From assembly GCA_013399115.1 (NCBI GenBank), contig VXAA01002975.1:425286-489285 (forward strand): a stretch of 64,000 bases of DNA, written 5' to 3'. The translations under genes were made by a program, and so were the position numbers. Numbering within the stretch: the stretch's first letter is position 1; each line of letters opens with the position of its first letter. The DNA is from Anseranas semipalmata (Eukaryota > Chordata > Aves > Anseriformes > Anseranatidae). A model generated the notes under the pieces. It did not search any database and was not told where the DNA came from. It saw only the letters and a program-made list of their open reading frames with translations. Positions 10,948-25,600 of this stretch are shown here, piece by piece.

Positions 10948-13900
10948 GATAGTTTCACCTGTTTATTGGGTACATTCCCATGTATTCCTTTTTCCTCTCT
11001 CTCCAGATTTTAGTCAGATGTCAGTTTGGTGCTCCAATTTAAAAAGCATCCTTTGTTATTCCAAAACTGTTGCCTATTTCCTTCACTACTTTTGCTTTCA
11101 GTCATTTTGTTCTCCATATAGATGATTAGTCCTCTGTTGACGCTTTCCAAACTCTTCAACCATGGGGTAGTTTTCAAGAACCGGAAGGTTTTCTTTAGAT
11201 CGAGAACAAAATCTCCATGCTGAGACCAATACCTCTGTGAACCAGGTCCAACTCCTTCATACAAGAACAAGTCCGTAAGAACTGAGATTTTTATTAAAAA
11301 AGAAGAAACGTCTCTCTGCCAAACTTGCATATAGCATGAAATGAACCCATTCTGAACCTTATTTGAGGTTTGAAAAAGTTTGAATAACCTTTTTCTGCTC
11401 AATATTTTCATTGTACCTCAACAGTTTTCAGTTCAGACCAATATCGTGAGCCAATGTGCCAAAATTCTGGAGGGGAAAAATAAAGAAACACAACAACAAC
11501 AACAAAACACCCACAAAAGAACCCTCTCCTCTCCTGGGCATTCCCGGACCAGCTGGAAGCTGGAAATACTGGCAATTTCACAGGGGATGAAAATCTACAG
11601 ACCCAGGAGTTTAAATAAACAACACCCAGGTTCTTGTTTGGTTGGTTGTTTGCCAAAACCCAGAAGTGAATACAATAGAAGAGTTCATCTTCCCATTTTT
11701 TTCTAGCTGTTTACCTAAGTCAAATTCCACTAAATTGCCCTTGTTCCTGGAAATATGCAGTTTTACTCCATATTTAGTAAAAGCAAGCATGGATTGGGCT
11801 TGTAAGGTAAGACCTACCTTACAGTCTGTGGTTGCTGATAGAGTGGTCATCTTGTCTAAGTCATTTTTCTGGCCCCATTAATGAGAAAGGATCATCTCCA
11901 GAGGGTGGGATTTCTAATACACAAGGTCCCTACGTAGCTAAAGATGGACAAAGTCCTGTCTCTGCTATCTGTAATATATCAGCAGTTGGAACTTGCTGTG
12001 GAGGGCAGCTTCCTTGATAGAGACACTGCTGTCTCAGTTGGCGACTGTGACCTCCAGAGCAGAAAGCTTGACTCCAAGAACTCACCAGGATCAATCTCAG
12101 GCGCTCCCTCCATTAGGCATAAACGACATGAAACTGACTTCCTAACATCTGATGGGCTTCCTTGGCGTACCCATAATACATCCATGGGCACCCAAGCCCA
12201 AAGCAGACATGCACCTTCATTCCCCCATTCCTGTGTCTGGTGCATGATCCCAACACCATCAGCACAGCCATCAGCAGCCCCAGCAGCCCCAGCTGAAGGG
12301 CCCATTTCTGCAGGGTGACCTGCAGCTCCTAACAGCAGCTCCCACCATGCTGGAGGTCAGGCTGATGCAGCCCTTCCTGGTGTAATGCCTGAGACATTTG
12401 GGGTACAATTACATTGGTATTCTGGTTTGGAGTAGTGCACTTCTGAAGAGAATCTCCTGGTTCACCCAACTTACCCTGTTTGGATTCATGTCGTGGGGCA
12501 ATCTCAAAGTGCATAAATTAGATTCGTTTCGGGTAAAACTAACCCAAACTGCCTGCTACCAGTGTAGAGCTACTGTGCTCTGACTAACGGACGTTGAAGA
12601 CACAGCATCTGATTAAAACTAGTTCAAACTACTCACTGCAAACAGACATGGTATGGCCATGAAGACCAGAACAACAGCCCTCTAACTCTGCAGAACCAGC
12701 CCTATTGCTCTGCAGGATGTGCTGATGTAAACGTAATCACTGTGACTGTTGTTCCCAGGTTTTCCACTTTACCTTCCTACCACACTTGCTTTGCTGAAAT
12801 CAGGGGTTTGCTTGTGGCCAGCAGACTTTTACTGCTAGGATGGAAGAGGATTAGGGCTCAGCAATATAAAATTCACTTAGCAATATTATGACTGAAAACT
12901 GCCATACAAGCAAATAAGATAAAACAACAACATGCAATTAGGTAGATGATTAATAACACAACTTAATATAGAGAGTATATGATTAATGTATGAAAGTTGG
13001 AATTAATGTGTTGAGTTTTCAAAAACAGAGGGAGAGACAGATGCACACATGAGCTTTTCTCACTCCAGGCCTGTGAAGTCATGAGCCTTCACTACAGGAT
13101 TAGCTCAGATTCTCTGTTTGCATGTTGTCCCTGCTCTCTCCTGTGTCTACACAACCAATGTCTCATTCCTGAGCTTGGTGGCCCACTGGAGCCACTGCGT
13201 TCATCTCACTCAAGTGTCCTTTTGCAGACCCAGGGAATTCTCTTGATTGATTTGATCACTCAACAACTCATTGAGCTGATTCGTTCTTTTAAGGCTTTTG
13301 TGTTTTTCAGCTATGTTATCTGCTAGATACAGAAAATCTTTGTGCACTCAGGTAAATCTAACCCTGGTTAATCTTTCCAAAGCTCTCAGTTCCCTTACTT
13401 CTTTGGCATGTGTAAGTGGTGTACCAGAAAGTTTGTGGATCGTAAGACATCTCTAGTCTCTTGGATGCTTTTATTTCACAGGTGTCTCATCAGTGAATTT
13501 GGCACTCAGGCAAGGGTCTATCAGCCCCACGCTGAATGCAAAGATAGTTCAGTGCTAGGAGGAACAGTGGGGCCATCTACCCTCAGAGGGAAATCCCGTT
13601 GGGGAAGAATGTAGCAAACAGGGCAAGACCTTGTGCCAGGTGTGTGCAGGACAGTCACAAGCCACCCCACACTTGCCTTTGCTGAGCACCAGTTTCACAG
13701 TGCCTGGGACAGTACTGGGGAAAGTGCTGCTGAGCACACTGCTACTGTTTGCTCTTCAAACACATATCCTGCTGGAGGCAAAAGGCCACTTTTTGCCCCA
13801 GATCTGACCATTCTCTAGTTTGCACTTCTTTTTGTTCCTACAGCCTTTTTGCTCAATATGGTTCCCTTTGTTATTTTCCACGTATGTTTGTCCTCACCAT

Positions 13901-16900
13901 AAGGAACAGCACTGCCTCTTCCCTACCCTGAAATGGAAGTGAATTGGACACACTGTTCCACAGAAAGCCCCGGGGGGTAGCGGGACATTATTTTAGTATT
14001 GTTTACACTTCTGATCATCAGACCCAGCAAACGCCCACAGGCTGGAAACCCATCCTGATTGTTGTGAGTTGTTTTGTTTTTTTCCCCTGGTGGAAAAAAA
14101 TCTGTTAGTTATTAATCATCACCAAAACCTTGGTTTTCAGCAGCGCTGAGATGTCTATATTGCATCCAAGGAGTGACAGACATTGTGAGAAGAGGCTGTA
14201 TCATGGGGATGCAACTGAGATCCTGGCTCCAAGAGCTATTTAAGTAGCTCAGCTCCTTAAAGTGCCCCTGCCACGCTATTCTCAGTACATAGCCATAATG
14301 TTCCCAATGGGGATATTTGCTTCAAACATTCCCGCTCTCCAGAAAATTCTGATTTAGCTTCTCATCATCATTCCAAAATCCAGTGAAACAAAGACATTAT
14401 TTATAACATAATATAAACTGGAGACTAAATAATAGGACATTGATCTAGCTATATATGCCCTCAGATTCTGTCTTCCTGTTCTCTTTTATTCACATCTATC
14501 CATTTGTCTATTCATTCATCCATTCCCATACACACATTACCTGTTAGCATAGTATATTTACCACCGCAGGTATAGACAGCACACACAAATATGTACACTG
14601 CCTATAGGCCCCCTGTCCTTTCTGACAGTCATTAAGAGCAATAAGAGACCTACTCTGATTTGGTGCCATCCATTCCCACTGTAAAATATTCAAAAATGCA
14701 GACAATCTTTGAGGTTATTATTAGTTGAACACACTGCTCAGGCTGCCTTCCCATAAGACATATGGATAAAGAGAAGGACTTGGGATCTGTTGCAGTTTTA
14801 AAGGTACCTCTGTGTCTGTGTTTGGAACTACTGCAGAAGTTTGTTTTTCAGAAGAAGTTGCAAAAACAAGTCTGCTCCTCTACATGCATAACTGGGCAGG
14901 CAGGGAAGGAAGGAAGACGTGTTTGGTCCTAAGGATGCACAAAGCCAGCACCAACCTACAGACCCAGAGAGCTGGAGAACAGAGAAGACATCCAAGACAA
15001 TGCCTCCCAGAAGGAAGAGAGGCCATATTTTCATCCCACCTCAAATTGTACCTTCATTCTGGGAGAAATGCAGATAGCGGGAGGGATGATGAGGATTGAG
15101 GGCTTGCACCAGTTGTCACCTACATCCACCGTTTCCCTTCCCTGCAAAAGACTGATGCTTGTGTCCACCCTTGAAACATTCAAATAGCCATTCCTCCTTG
15201 TGGAGTACAAGTGACCACACTCTGGTACCTCCAACAGACACATCCTATCATCCCACATGGCCTCCAGCTGAAATATAGCTCTGTCTCTGAAAAAGGGCCC
15301 AGAGCAGCACAGCTCTGTGCACTGAGCCCTGACACATTGCTGGAAAGGTCCACCTCACGTCCCGTCCAAGAATAACAAACCTTTGCAATGCGCTCTCATA
15401 TATCATCAACAATTAAGGACAGTAATGATCCAAACAGCCATCTCTCCAGGGACAGGGGGAGGGAACGAAGGCTTATCAGGCCCTCAAAGAAATGTAAGCC
15501 CGGCACCATGCTGGCCTTGGAGTTTCCACCTGGCTTTGAGAGGCTCTGCACGAGCGGGATGCCTGGTCTCCTCGACTGCAGCGCGGCTCCTGATGGGGAT
15601 CGACGGTGTGCCCCGAGGCTGCCAAGAACACAGCCTCCTTGGAGAGAGATGCTGAGGCCAGGTTTTGCGTCATCTCGTGCTTCCTCCTATTCTGTTTTTT
15701 GGACCTTGGACAGTATTGATCCCCAGCTCGTGCTGTAGGGAATGTGTTGTCTGGTCCCTAGACAGCGGCAAAGAGCTCTTTGGCATAGACACCTACTGGG
15801 CTGCTCTCCCCGAAGCCCACAAGCCAGGTTCATGGTACAAGCAGGGCTGCATCATTAGCAATCATCTAGAAGCGGCTAATTCTGCCCCAGGACAGCTGGA
15901 TGGGTGCAATGATCACTTTCCCGGGCCTTGCCAGCCCTGCTCTCCTGTGATGTGGTTTAATGGGAAAAGAGAGCCTGCTGGGAACAGCTCCATGGTGTTG
16001 GCTCATGGGGACTCCAGGAACAGAGCAGACAGACGGACTCTGGTTTTCAGCCGCGCCTGAAGATCTGTCGGCGGCAAACAGGGCCATCTGGATATTTTTT
16101 TGGTGGAATTGCTCCCATGGTTCTCCTGCAGTACGTGTTTCACCCCCACTGGAGGGGCTGTAGCATGCTCTCCTCCCTGTCCTAAGGACAGCTTGGCCGC
16201 AGCCATGTGTGAAGACATGGGACATAAGAGACACAGCCTGCGGAGCGTGAGAACAAAGTTCTCACCTCCCCAGCCAAATCAACCCTTCTATGTGGAAATA
16301 AGAGAGGAAAGCTCACAGAAATGGCTTCTTGTCCTCCCATCTTCTGCCCCCCTCCTTCTCTCTTCCCAAGCACCTTGGAAGCTGCAGGAAACCTGTCTGA
16401 GCTACCTGTGAATCATCAAAGTAAGTGAAGGGGTTGGAAGTGGTTGCTTTACCATTCCAGGCATCTATTAACCTACTCAGGCTCATGCACTGGGAAGGTT
16501 TTGCATGTTCTTAATCTCCAACAAAAAAATGTAGGATTTAAACCTCAAACCTGTAGGGTACAACCCTGCTAAGGACTGAACACCCACCACTCCAAGCAAC
16601 CCCCAGGACCAACTCTTTACCCATGTACTCTGACTTTTCACAAAGATGTTATGTTGCTTGCTCTTGCACAAACCCTGTCCCAGCCTGTGCTGTTGCACGC
16701 CATGGACAGCACCACCACCGCCTTACCCAACCAAACACGTTCATCAGGCAGCTCCTTGCCAACCGCAGCAGCACAGCTCTGCTTTACAATGTGAAGAACA
16801 GCCTCTGCTAACCTGGTGTTTTTTAGCATGAATTGGCTGACCAGGTGGTTTTATATTAATCTCGCTTCCTTTGTAGGTCCCTCTTGGACTTCCACGTGAG

Positions 16901-18767
16901 GCCAGGATCGGGCCCCAGGTTTCTTAAACCTGGCTCTTTGCCTACTTGTGCTGCTGGGCCAAAGCACATTCTGAGCAGGTCTGGAGGAAAATTTTGGATG
17001 GGACAATTTTCCATTGGCAAAGGTAGTGTCAATGAAACCCAAATATTTTGTCGGTGTAGCTCAATTTCCATGAAATTCTCGACAAAAATTGTCACAAAAA
17101 AAAAGAAAAGCACCACTGCAACTTTGAATTTACCATTTCAACTTTCTCCTTTTCTTTAGGATTGCCAGTGCATTTATCAGATAAAGATATGTATGTAGAC
17201 ATCGCTGCTTTGTTTAATTTTGTTTTGACTTTTAGAAATTACATTCAGTAATGGCTTTAATATTTCCTAGCATGCTGTTATTTTGATGTAAAGCATTTTT
17301 GTCGTGTTGAAGTGAAATCTTCAGCATTGTCAAAATGAAACAATCACATACTATCAAATAGAAATAATCTTACCATGCTGAAGTGCTGTGAGTCAATGTT
17401 ATTGACAAGAAATATTTCAGTATTTCCAACTAGAGTTTTTTGGAAATGCCATTTCACAAGAAGTTTCAGATTTTCACTTCTGTGTTCCAATTTGGAATAA
17501 AAACAAAAGTAGAAATGTTGGCATTTCCCTTGGGATGGAAATTTGATTTTCCAAAAAGTTTTAGTAATAGTCTGGTTTAGAGGGAGACATTTTAAAACCT
17601 GTTATTAAAAATGATTGTTCAGCCAGTAAAAATGGTGTGAAGGGAATGGATTCAAATATAGATTTACAGTTTTTTTATGTTTCCCCTCCGTAACTAACGT
17701 GTCTTTTTACAGATATATTTCACCTTCCTAACACTCCTTCTTTGTTACAAGTACTAGCCATTTGCACTTTCAGATGCTTTGATTAACTTGATCAACTCAA
17801 CTGCGAGCAATTGCTCTTAAACAATTTAGCTGAGACAATTGTTACTTTTATTTCAACCCTGAAAAAGAACTTGTGCGTGAAAGCTAGTCTGATTTTTTGT
17901 CAAAATACGTCATTGGCTTCAATCAAAGCATTACCTCTTCCTCCAAACCTTGCATAATTGTTAATATAAAACAACTGATGCCAGAAAAATGCCTATTTTT
18001 CTTAGTGCGTGCAGAAGTTATGCTGAAGTTGCTTTGCGTACGGCTACAGTTCCGGTCTGAGACCATGAGAACAGCCACACCAAGTCAAACTAAAGGTCTT
18101 CCTCCATTTCTGACAGTGACCAGCACCAGATAACTAGGAAAAGTGCTTAAGGATGAAAGTGAGATTAGAGCAGTCCTCTGGGATTGTGCTACCCTCAGGC
18201 TCTGGGAGTCACAAATTTAGGAATTTACTAAGATTAAATTTACATCTGGACTACCATGCTTAATAACCATGGATGGATTTATTCTCCTTAATTTATCTAA
18301 TATCTTTTAAATTCCGTGGACTGGGATATGTTAAAATAATTCAATCTGAATTATAATTCCTGATTCTTTTTGTTTTAGCATTCATGGGGGAAAATACTGC
18401 TTTCAGGGAAAAATCTATCTCATTTTAAGTTTTTTCATATTTTGAATTATTTTCCTTTTATTCCTTCTATCACAGTCCAGTGAACTGCATTTTAACCAAT
18501 GAGGACTGTCTGTATATTCAGTTTAGATGGGTAAGCAATATTTGGATGCTTATTTTAACTTTCTAGTGCTTCACAATAGAGCTGGAAACATCTCTTAGAG
18601 GTCAACCTTTTTTGGTTAGAATACTATTGTTTCTATCTCCTATCAAAATCGTAGAATTTCTTCACTGTACATGTCATAAATGTGTGTGTTTGTTTTGGGG
18701 GAATCCGTTTCGGACAAACAGTTTTATAGTACACTAATGTAGTACACATATAGCATTGTCCCTCATC
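10948..18767. other. Unique noncoding sequence, 7.8 kb
   Basis: No gene is recognised. A (CAA)n stretch lies at 11489-11505. Degenerate ATTC/ATCC-type repeats lie at 14490-14530. The segment 12880-13020 is AT-rich, and 17160-17700 is T-rich with many AAATT-type words. Open frames at 11010-11411 (-, 133 codons) and 15665-16060 (+, 131 codons) have unfamiliar translations and overlap open frames on the opposite strand. They are treated as chance. Confidence 0.45.
15840..16130. promoter_or_regulatory. Candidate conserved noncoding element (homeodomain / E-box motifs)
   Basis: Closely spaced motifs include CATTAG at 15853-15858, TAAT at 15877-15880, the E-box CAGCTG at 15893-15898 and the E-box CATCTG at 16085-16090. 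The surrounding sequence is non-repetitive with a moderate number of CpGs. Each motif is common by itself. The call is an inference from clustering, without alignment. Confidence 0.18.
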
Positions 18768-18805
18768 AAGATCTTTTCCAACCTAAATGATTCTATGATT
18801 CTATA
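18768..18805 (+). mobile_element. CR1 LINE 3' terminus
   Basis: TCTTTTCCAACCTAAATGAT followed by TTCTATGATTCTATAAG is the characteristic end of avian CR1 elements. It consists of the (G)GTCCCTTCCAACC block and tandem ATTCTATG octamers instead of poly(A). Only about 40 bases of 3' tail are recognisable, so this is a severely 5'-truncated copy. Truncation is the usual CR1 outcome. The two octamers have few mutations, suggesting a relatively young or well-preserved tail. Confidence 0.85.
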
Positions 18806-19528
18806 AGATAAATAATGATGCAAGGAAGATAGCATGGGAAATAATGTTATTTTGTGGACAAATGGCTCCATTTGTGTGTGCAGTCATAGGTAAGGCTAAA
18901 GATTTAGGTTCCCAATCCTAAAGAAGTCACTTCATGGAAAGAAGACCTGTTAGAAAGGAGAGATATTTAAGCCATGAAGTTTCAATGAGAGATGAACATA
19001 TGGGGGTGGGGGAGCACGGGTTCTTGGTAAGGAAGCGATATCTAATTCGTCATCCCATGAAACCTAAAGCAAAAAAAGAACCATGAACTGTAATTTAGAT
19101 TAAATTATTTTAGCATGTTCCAGGCAGCCTCTGATGTTTTTCTCTCCTGTTCATAAAATCAGGAGCAGTCGCCATAAACTATGGGGACGGCTCTTTATTA
19201 GCTATATGTGAAAATGAGCGCATATAAAGAATCTCTAAGGGAAACTCCTGAGTCCGGGCTAGCAGTCAAGCCTGGACCCTTAAATCTTAATAAACTAAGA
19301 CACAAGTTCTTCTGGACAGGGATCAGGAGGAATCAAAGCCAATCATCTTCTTCCTGGCTTGGATCTTAAATGCAGAACCAGCCTCTGCTTGGGGCTAGCA
19401 AGCTGATTTTCTAGCCTTAAATAAAATAACCCATAAAGTTAACCCTGCAACACGTACTTCTGTTGGAGGGAGCAGGGTTAATTGGCACGTTTGTTTGTTT
19501 GCTTATTTTTAATACAGACAGCTTCAGT
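18806..19528. other. Unique noncoding sequence with a small inverted repeat
   Basis: No gene is present. An inverted repeat CTCCTG (19142-19147) / CAGGAG (19158-19163) is followed at once by CCATAAACTATGG (19170-19182), which is itself a CCATA/TATGG palindrome. The part 19140-19260 looks like unique regulatory-type sequence, but nothing more specific can be said. Confidence 0.4.
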
Positions 19529-19625
19529 AAGCCAAATTCATCCCAGATGTTAGTCAGTTGACCTCAGAGGGGTTATTTTGCATTGACTTTGATAGAGTCG
19601 TGCTGGGGTGAATTCATTTGCAGAC
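19529..19625. mobile_element. Second degenerate palindromic MITE-like relic
   Basis: The left arm GCCAAATTCATCCCAGATG begins at 19531. The right arm TGCTGGGGTGAATTCATTTG is at 19601-19620. They are imperfect inverted copies (CAAAT..ATTCA.CCCAG on one strand). The arrangement and the central TTGACTTTGATAGAGT resemble the amniote palindromic repeat with AAATTCATCCC ends and a CATTGACTTCAATGGAGT-like core. It has no coding capacity and is old and diverged. Confidence 0.45.
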
Positions 19626-22600
19626 CTGCCACCTTCTGTGAAATGGCTGCCAAGCTTTCTTGCCTGCAGGGAAAACTCCCTGCCTAGCTAGGAAGCCTAG
19701 CCCTTTCCACTGCTGCCTCTTCCCAGAAAGGCGAGTTGTTCAAAGGCTCTCTGAGCCCTTGCCCACGTGGAGTGTATCTACACCAATATGGCCTGTGGGC
19801 TGCACCCCTTCCCAAGTCCACTGACCTTCAGCTTCTGCATGGTTCACATTCAAGCTCATGCTCAGGTCTGGATCAATTCCAGGCTCTCAGGAGGGGGAGA
19901 GCCTGACCACGCTCAGCACAAAACATTGATGATGTGTCTTCCTGTACCCAGATGGATTATGCTTGAGCATCTCTGCTTCTCCTGTGTGGAGGTTAGACTA
20001 TCTGGTTATGTCTATACTAGTAAGCAAGATGTAATCAGGGCATGGTCTTGTGCACTGGCACATGGTCCTCCAGACATGATTTTGCATGCTTTCTGTCAAC
20101 TGGCACTTTTCTAGGCATACCCATGCACAACTAATAGGACAGTAATGATGGTTCCTAACTCATAGAATGGATGAGGACACCATCTTCAGAAGAACAAGAG
20201 TTTAGCCATGAGGACATTATCCTGGCTAAGCAACCTGGCATTAGGACCAAAGGACAGGCCTTAATCTTTTTTAATTATTAATGTAGATGTAGCTTCTGGG
20301 ACTGTGGTATAACCAAGCTAACAGCCTTGACAGACATTTTACATATTAGAGGTTAAACTCAGCTAGGTCCAGCCCTGAACTTACTCTGTCATTTGTGGTG
20401 CTGATATCTTCAGAGACCTGTTGGATGAGGAGCCAAGCCAGAATCTGGTCGCATAGAATAAGAGATTACTAAATCTGAAAGAGAGTTAGGAAGGTCTTTT
20501 AAAGATGGACAGCTATTTCACTGATTTTGGAGTTGGGTGTACTTGTATGCAGTCTGGGTTCAGGTCCAGTTCAAGACATCACAACAATAAAACCAATGTT
20601 TGGTTACCAGAACAAACCAGTCAGAACCAACACCCATCAAACTTGAGTCTTAGTTCAAAACAGGGTGTTGAAATTCAAAATTGAAACTATTGTTTTTTGA
20701 CCATTCATTTATTTTTTTACTTTAACGACAAAAATTTTCCAAGTATTTTTTTTCTGTTGTCAAATAAACACAGTTTTTTTAAGAGCACTTTGTTTTAGTG
20801 AAATAAAATAACATCTAATATATCCTCTGTCATATTGGATGTCTGCAACAAAAATGATAAATCTAAGGACTGAAAATGTTCTTTCAGCACACACTTGTGC
20901 TGCTGGAAGTGCCAGAACAACTTTGCTAGTTGACACGGCTCAGGCATGACATTTTTATGATATTCCACTTAGATTAATATGTCTTTTTTTTTCCTTATTG
21001 AGACATGGCTCATCTGCAAATGAATCAAAACTTGGCCCAGTCTTTCTTGAAGCTTTGATTCTTGCATATATCTCTTCCTATTTAGAGATCTCATGAGCTT
21101 TAAGAAGATGAAATTCCTGACCTTCAACTGATCTTTCAACTGTAAACACAGTTAACATTGATTCTATAGCATTGCCTCCTGCTTCTTGGTGAAATATTTC
21201 CATCTGCCTGTTGATATTAATGAAAAAGGATATATGCAAAAGATATTTTTCCCTTTTTTCTCCTTTGATACAAGCAATTTTTCACAGGAAAGTAGAAAAG
21301 TTTCAATTTTCTATTCATATGATAAAAAACTGTAAAATTCAGTTTTCAGCAACCTTCAGTTACTGAAAAAACGCTTATTTTCATCTCGGTCTTTCCAAAC
21401 AATTATGACACATTTAATGCATCTTTGTTCCCTTCTGTCAAACAAAGCAGATGGTTTGATAAGTCCATGAGCAGCAGAAGTTCCCAAGCTCAAGGAGTAG
21501 TGCAATTGTGTTGTTAGTAGAAAGCCAGCTCTATCAGAAATAGAGGAAACACCACTAGCAGGGAGAGAAATTGCAGCCTACAAGAAGGGAAGATGGGGCA
21601 TAGCCATGTGAATCAAAATAAGTTAGTGGCAGGGACAAAGACAGATGCAAGTATTGCTTATTCCTTGGTCAACGGAGAACAGTAGGAGGCAGAAGACATG
21701 TTGTGCAGGCAGGTTCCAGTTTCTCCTGGAAGGAAGTACTCTCCAGCAGGTTTTTCTATGCTGTTTGGAGGCCTCTAAACAAAACCTTAGTCCTGTGCTA
21801 ACGGGGCTCTTTCCCCTAACTCCAATGGGAAAAGACCATATGTTTTAGGAGCAGAAGAAAGAAAAAAATATATACTTGTCTCAAGGTCATTGCTCAGGCT
21901 TAAGTGAGCCAACATAAATGCATTTGGGCAACAGAGGGTTTATTGTTCCCATGGCCCTGCTATTTTCTTAAGTGAGTGAATGTATGTTTTGGAGGGGAAG
22001 GTTTTGACAGTGCTGGTTAAAGACATCATATGTTAAAGAGAGTTTGGATGTTACCTACTTAGTCACCCCACTTGTCAGTAGGTCACCCTGCTATTTGTCA
22101 AGAGGAAAAATCTTCGTTTGCAAGGAAGCAGTCATGAGTTTGAGAAAAATCCTGCAAAAACTGCTATTTTCTTTTAATAAGGGGGGAAAAGAGATGTAGT
22201 TCCTGTTATGTCATCAGCCAGACCCTTCCTTCTCACAAAATCTCCTGGAACTTGCTCAAAACATACAGCCCCAGTTACGTTTATAAGAAACAACTATCTG
22301 GTAAAATTTAGGGCAGCTGCCAGTGGTCTGGTTTTGGAGGAAGTGTTCTCTGGGTGCAAAAAGAGAAGAGAGCATCCATAGAGACAGAAAGAGAACTCCT
22401 AAGTTTGACTTCCTGGGAGATACGGGACCAGTTACAGCCTCTTTCTCGTTCTCATCATCTCATTATAAAATTGGAGGCTCCATTCTCTGCAAAACATTTT
22501 GAGATGCTGCAAGCTCCCCACAGAAGCATATGGCAGTGAGAGGATTGGTCAGATGAGGTGCAATTTCCCTTGCAAAAGGGAGAGGACACAAAGTCCAGAC

Positions 22601-25600
22601 CACACAAGAATGGGATTTCCATGGCCCTTCATCTTTGTGCCAGCTCTCTTTGAATTTCTCCCAGTGGTGGCTGGCCATGCTGAGATGCAGATGTGGTTCC
22701 TGTAGGCACGGCAGCCTGCTAGCCAGGCACTGGTTCAGATACTGGCTGCTCTTCGTGTTAACACATCACTTAAGAGATCTACACGTCCTCTGCAGAGAGG
22801 GAGAAGATGTGTGGAGGGAAGGGCACAGCAGTCATGACCTCCCCCTCCCCTTTGGCAGATGGCAGCCTCCTCTCCTCCATTGCAAATGATTCCCTTCACT
22901 GCTGCAGGAAAGAAGAAATGTTTCAACCTATTTCAAGGTATCAGCCAAGGAAAACAATGTATGACCTGCTTTTAATTCTGCTGCATGTGAAAGCAAACAG
23001 GCTGCTCTAAAAAAGAAAAAAAAAAAGCAAACAAACAACAACAACGAACTGATCTGTCTGGGCCTGGGTCAGAACTGGTTCTCAGTTAGTTATAAAGGAA
23101 TATTTGGCATTCCAGGAAGTAGGAGGTATTAATGAAATAAATTGTAAAAATGACACACTTTTGTAGGGTATGAACCAAACCAGTGTCCTATGTATCTAGG
23201 AATTCGCTGTAATCGATTCACTATTTCCATCTATTAAAAAAAATCACGTCTCTGCCACAAGAAAGCAAGGAGAGTATGGAAAGGAGAGGCATACAAGCCT
23301 GCGAGCACTTCAGAGATCAAAGATAGGCCACATGGCCCAGGACCCTTCTATCCATCTATCGCAGTAGAGTTACTGATCTATCTCTTTCCTTGTTCCTATG
23401 TGTTTGCCTCCTTGTACACGTCGATGTCATCTTTTTTATTTACTTATTTATCGGAAAGCCAGGGAAGGTATTGACATGTAGACCGAGACACTTAAGTTTG
23501 TAACTTGTGGGTGTCTACAGGTGAGCAGGACATCTGGCCTCTCATTCTGGTCAATGAAGATCAACAACATGATTTATTTGCCTGAATGTAGGTGGCTAGA
23601 GTTTGAGATTTAAGGGTGTATTCCAGACATCCATATAAGGTTGACAGATGAGACACGGGATCAATAGGAGATGATGACCTTCTTGCAGTGCCTGCTACAG
23701 GCAGGGAAGGACTTTCTAGGACCTCTCAAATGGCAATAAATGCTTATGTTTAGGCCCTTGATTAGTGCCCATGGTCTGAACTGATGAGATCTCCACTGAC
23801 TGTAGCAGATATTTAGACAACGCACTTGCATGGAGACTCTCCACTTTTCAACTCTTAATTTGCATGCAGAATGAAACCTTGGCACTTAACCTTAATTATT
23901 CATTTAAATGGAGGTAGTGTACAGCCATGAGCTTGCAGACAGCCTTATCCTCCTGTCAGACACAGCTACCTTTTTATGGAATGAAGCACCTTCTAGAAGT
24001 ACCAACTTCTTTCCATTGACCAGAGAAAGAGCAAAGATGATTGGCTCAGACTAGCAACCTGGCTGAATTTAGATTAATTTATATCCAGATTGTTTAAATT
24101 TAGATGAAACTTCATTCTCCATCTGTGTATCAACATCTCCAGGTCAAGAAAAGCAGCAACAAGTTAATTGTTTTCAGCATTTGCTTTGGAATTTGGTGTG
24201 AAGAAAATGTCCCTTTTGACGTAAAATTGGCACAAGACACCCTTCCAGGAAAAAAAAGGCATGCAATACCAGTGGGACTGATAAGTGTCAGAAATCCCCA
24301 TCAGTAACATGACATCAGTAGGAAAGGTCGTGACAAAAGCCTGATAGTGGTATTTCTGAGAGGCAGGGTGTATAACCTAAAAGCATAGGAAAATAGCCAA
24401 GCAACACAGAACAACAGTATTAGCTTAGAAATATCTCCAAAAAGGGATGTTTTGGACAGAATCCAAGGTGAATGCATACAAGTCCCATAAAACTGTCAGA
24501 TCAGAAAAGGGTATTTCACATCTAAGCATCGGTCACAAGGCCTTGATGAGAACAGAGACAGAAAACAGCAGGCTGTCCTGGGACTGCAGTCTGGATAGGA
24601 CTTTTCAAAACAGAAAAGACCCCAAAGCCCTCAAAACAAAACCAAAATGTGGGATGGAAAATAGAGATAACACTGCCAGGAGATGCTCAGTGTGCAGCAT
24701 GTGAAAGCACAAAGCAATAGGGAGGAGCTCCTGCAGAGTGCACAGATGAGGAGTTCGGCTTCGCTCGAGCAGCGAGGTGCACTCATGGTGAAAGGAACGG
24801 ATTTGCCGTTGTCACAGGATGCCAGAAGTTTCATCATAACATCCAAACAGCTGCACCGCAGCAACCGAAACTGATCCCAAATTCACACCTCTGCTTCATT
24901 GAGAGTCCAGTATTTGACCTTACTGCTCCTTGGGGAAAACAAGTGGGAAAAATGCAAGGAAAATCTCTCAAGCAATCCCTCTCTTGGGCAGTGTCAAAAT
25001 GCAAAACCATGGTGGGATTCACAGGAATGTGCAACACCATCGCTCTTACCAGCATCGAGAAATACATTATCAGAAATTATGAGATTAGCTCAGTGATGAT
25101 ACAGCCAGTCTTTTTTTTTTTTTTTTCAAAGAAACAACAAAGTCACAATGGTCTGCATAAAACCACAAGTTCCTCTGGAACTTGGAGAAGTCTGGAAGGG
25201 AAAGAACACCATAGTTACTGTACAGTATCAGCTGTGCTAAAAGGGGACTGAGCAGCGAGTCCAAGGAATGTGCAGCCAGAAATTCTGAGAAAGAGTCAGG
25301 AGGGACACGATGTGCTATGCGAAAGACAGGAGGAAACATATTTTATCAGCTTCAGTAAATCCACAAGTTGGAGAAATGGTCTGGATGGCTGTTCCTGGGC
25401 TGAGAATCCAAGATGGCAAAGCAATGAGGCTTTCTTTACTCGTGTGATATCCAGTAAGCAGCCACGGATGTCTTTGAAGGCTGAGCAAACTGTTAGATGC
25501 ACCCTGCTGTTTGTAAGTGTTTAGATTTGGTTTTTCATTTCTCCTAAAGTGATGCTGCCAAATTCTACATCCCTGTTCCTGCAATGAGTCTGCCCCAGAT

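Noticed and set aside
16689..16711. RE1/NRSE-like sequence (right half GGACAGCACC)
   Set aside because: The left half matches the consensus poorly (about 15 of 21 overall), so REST binding is not supported.
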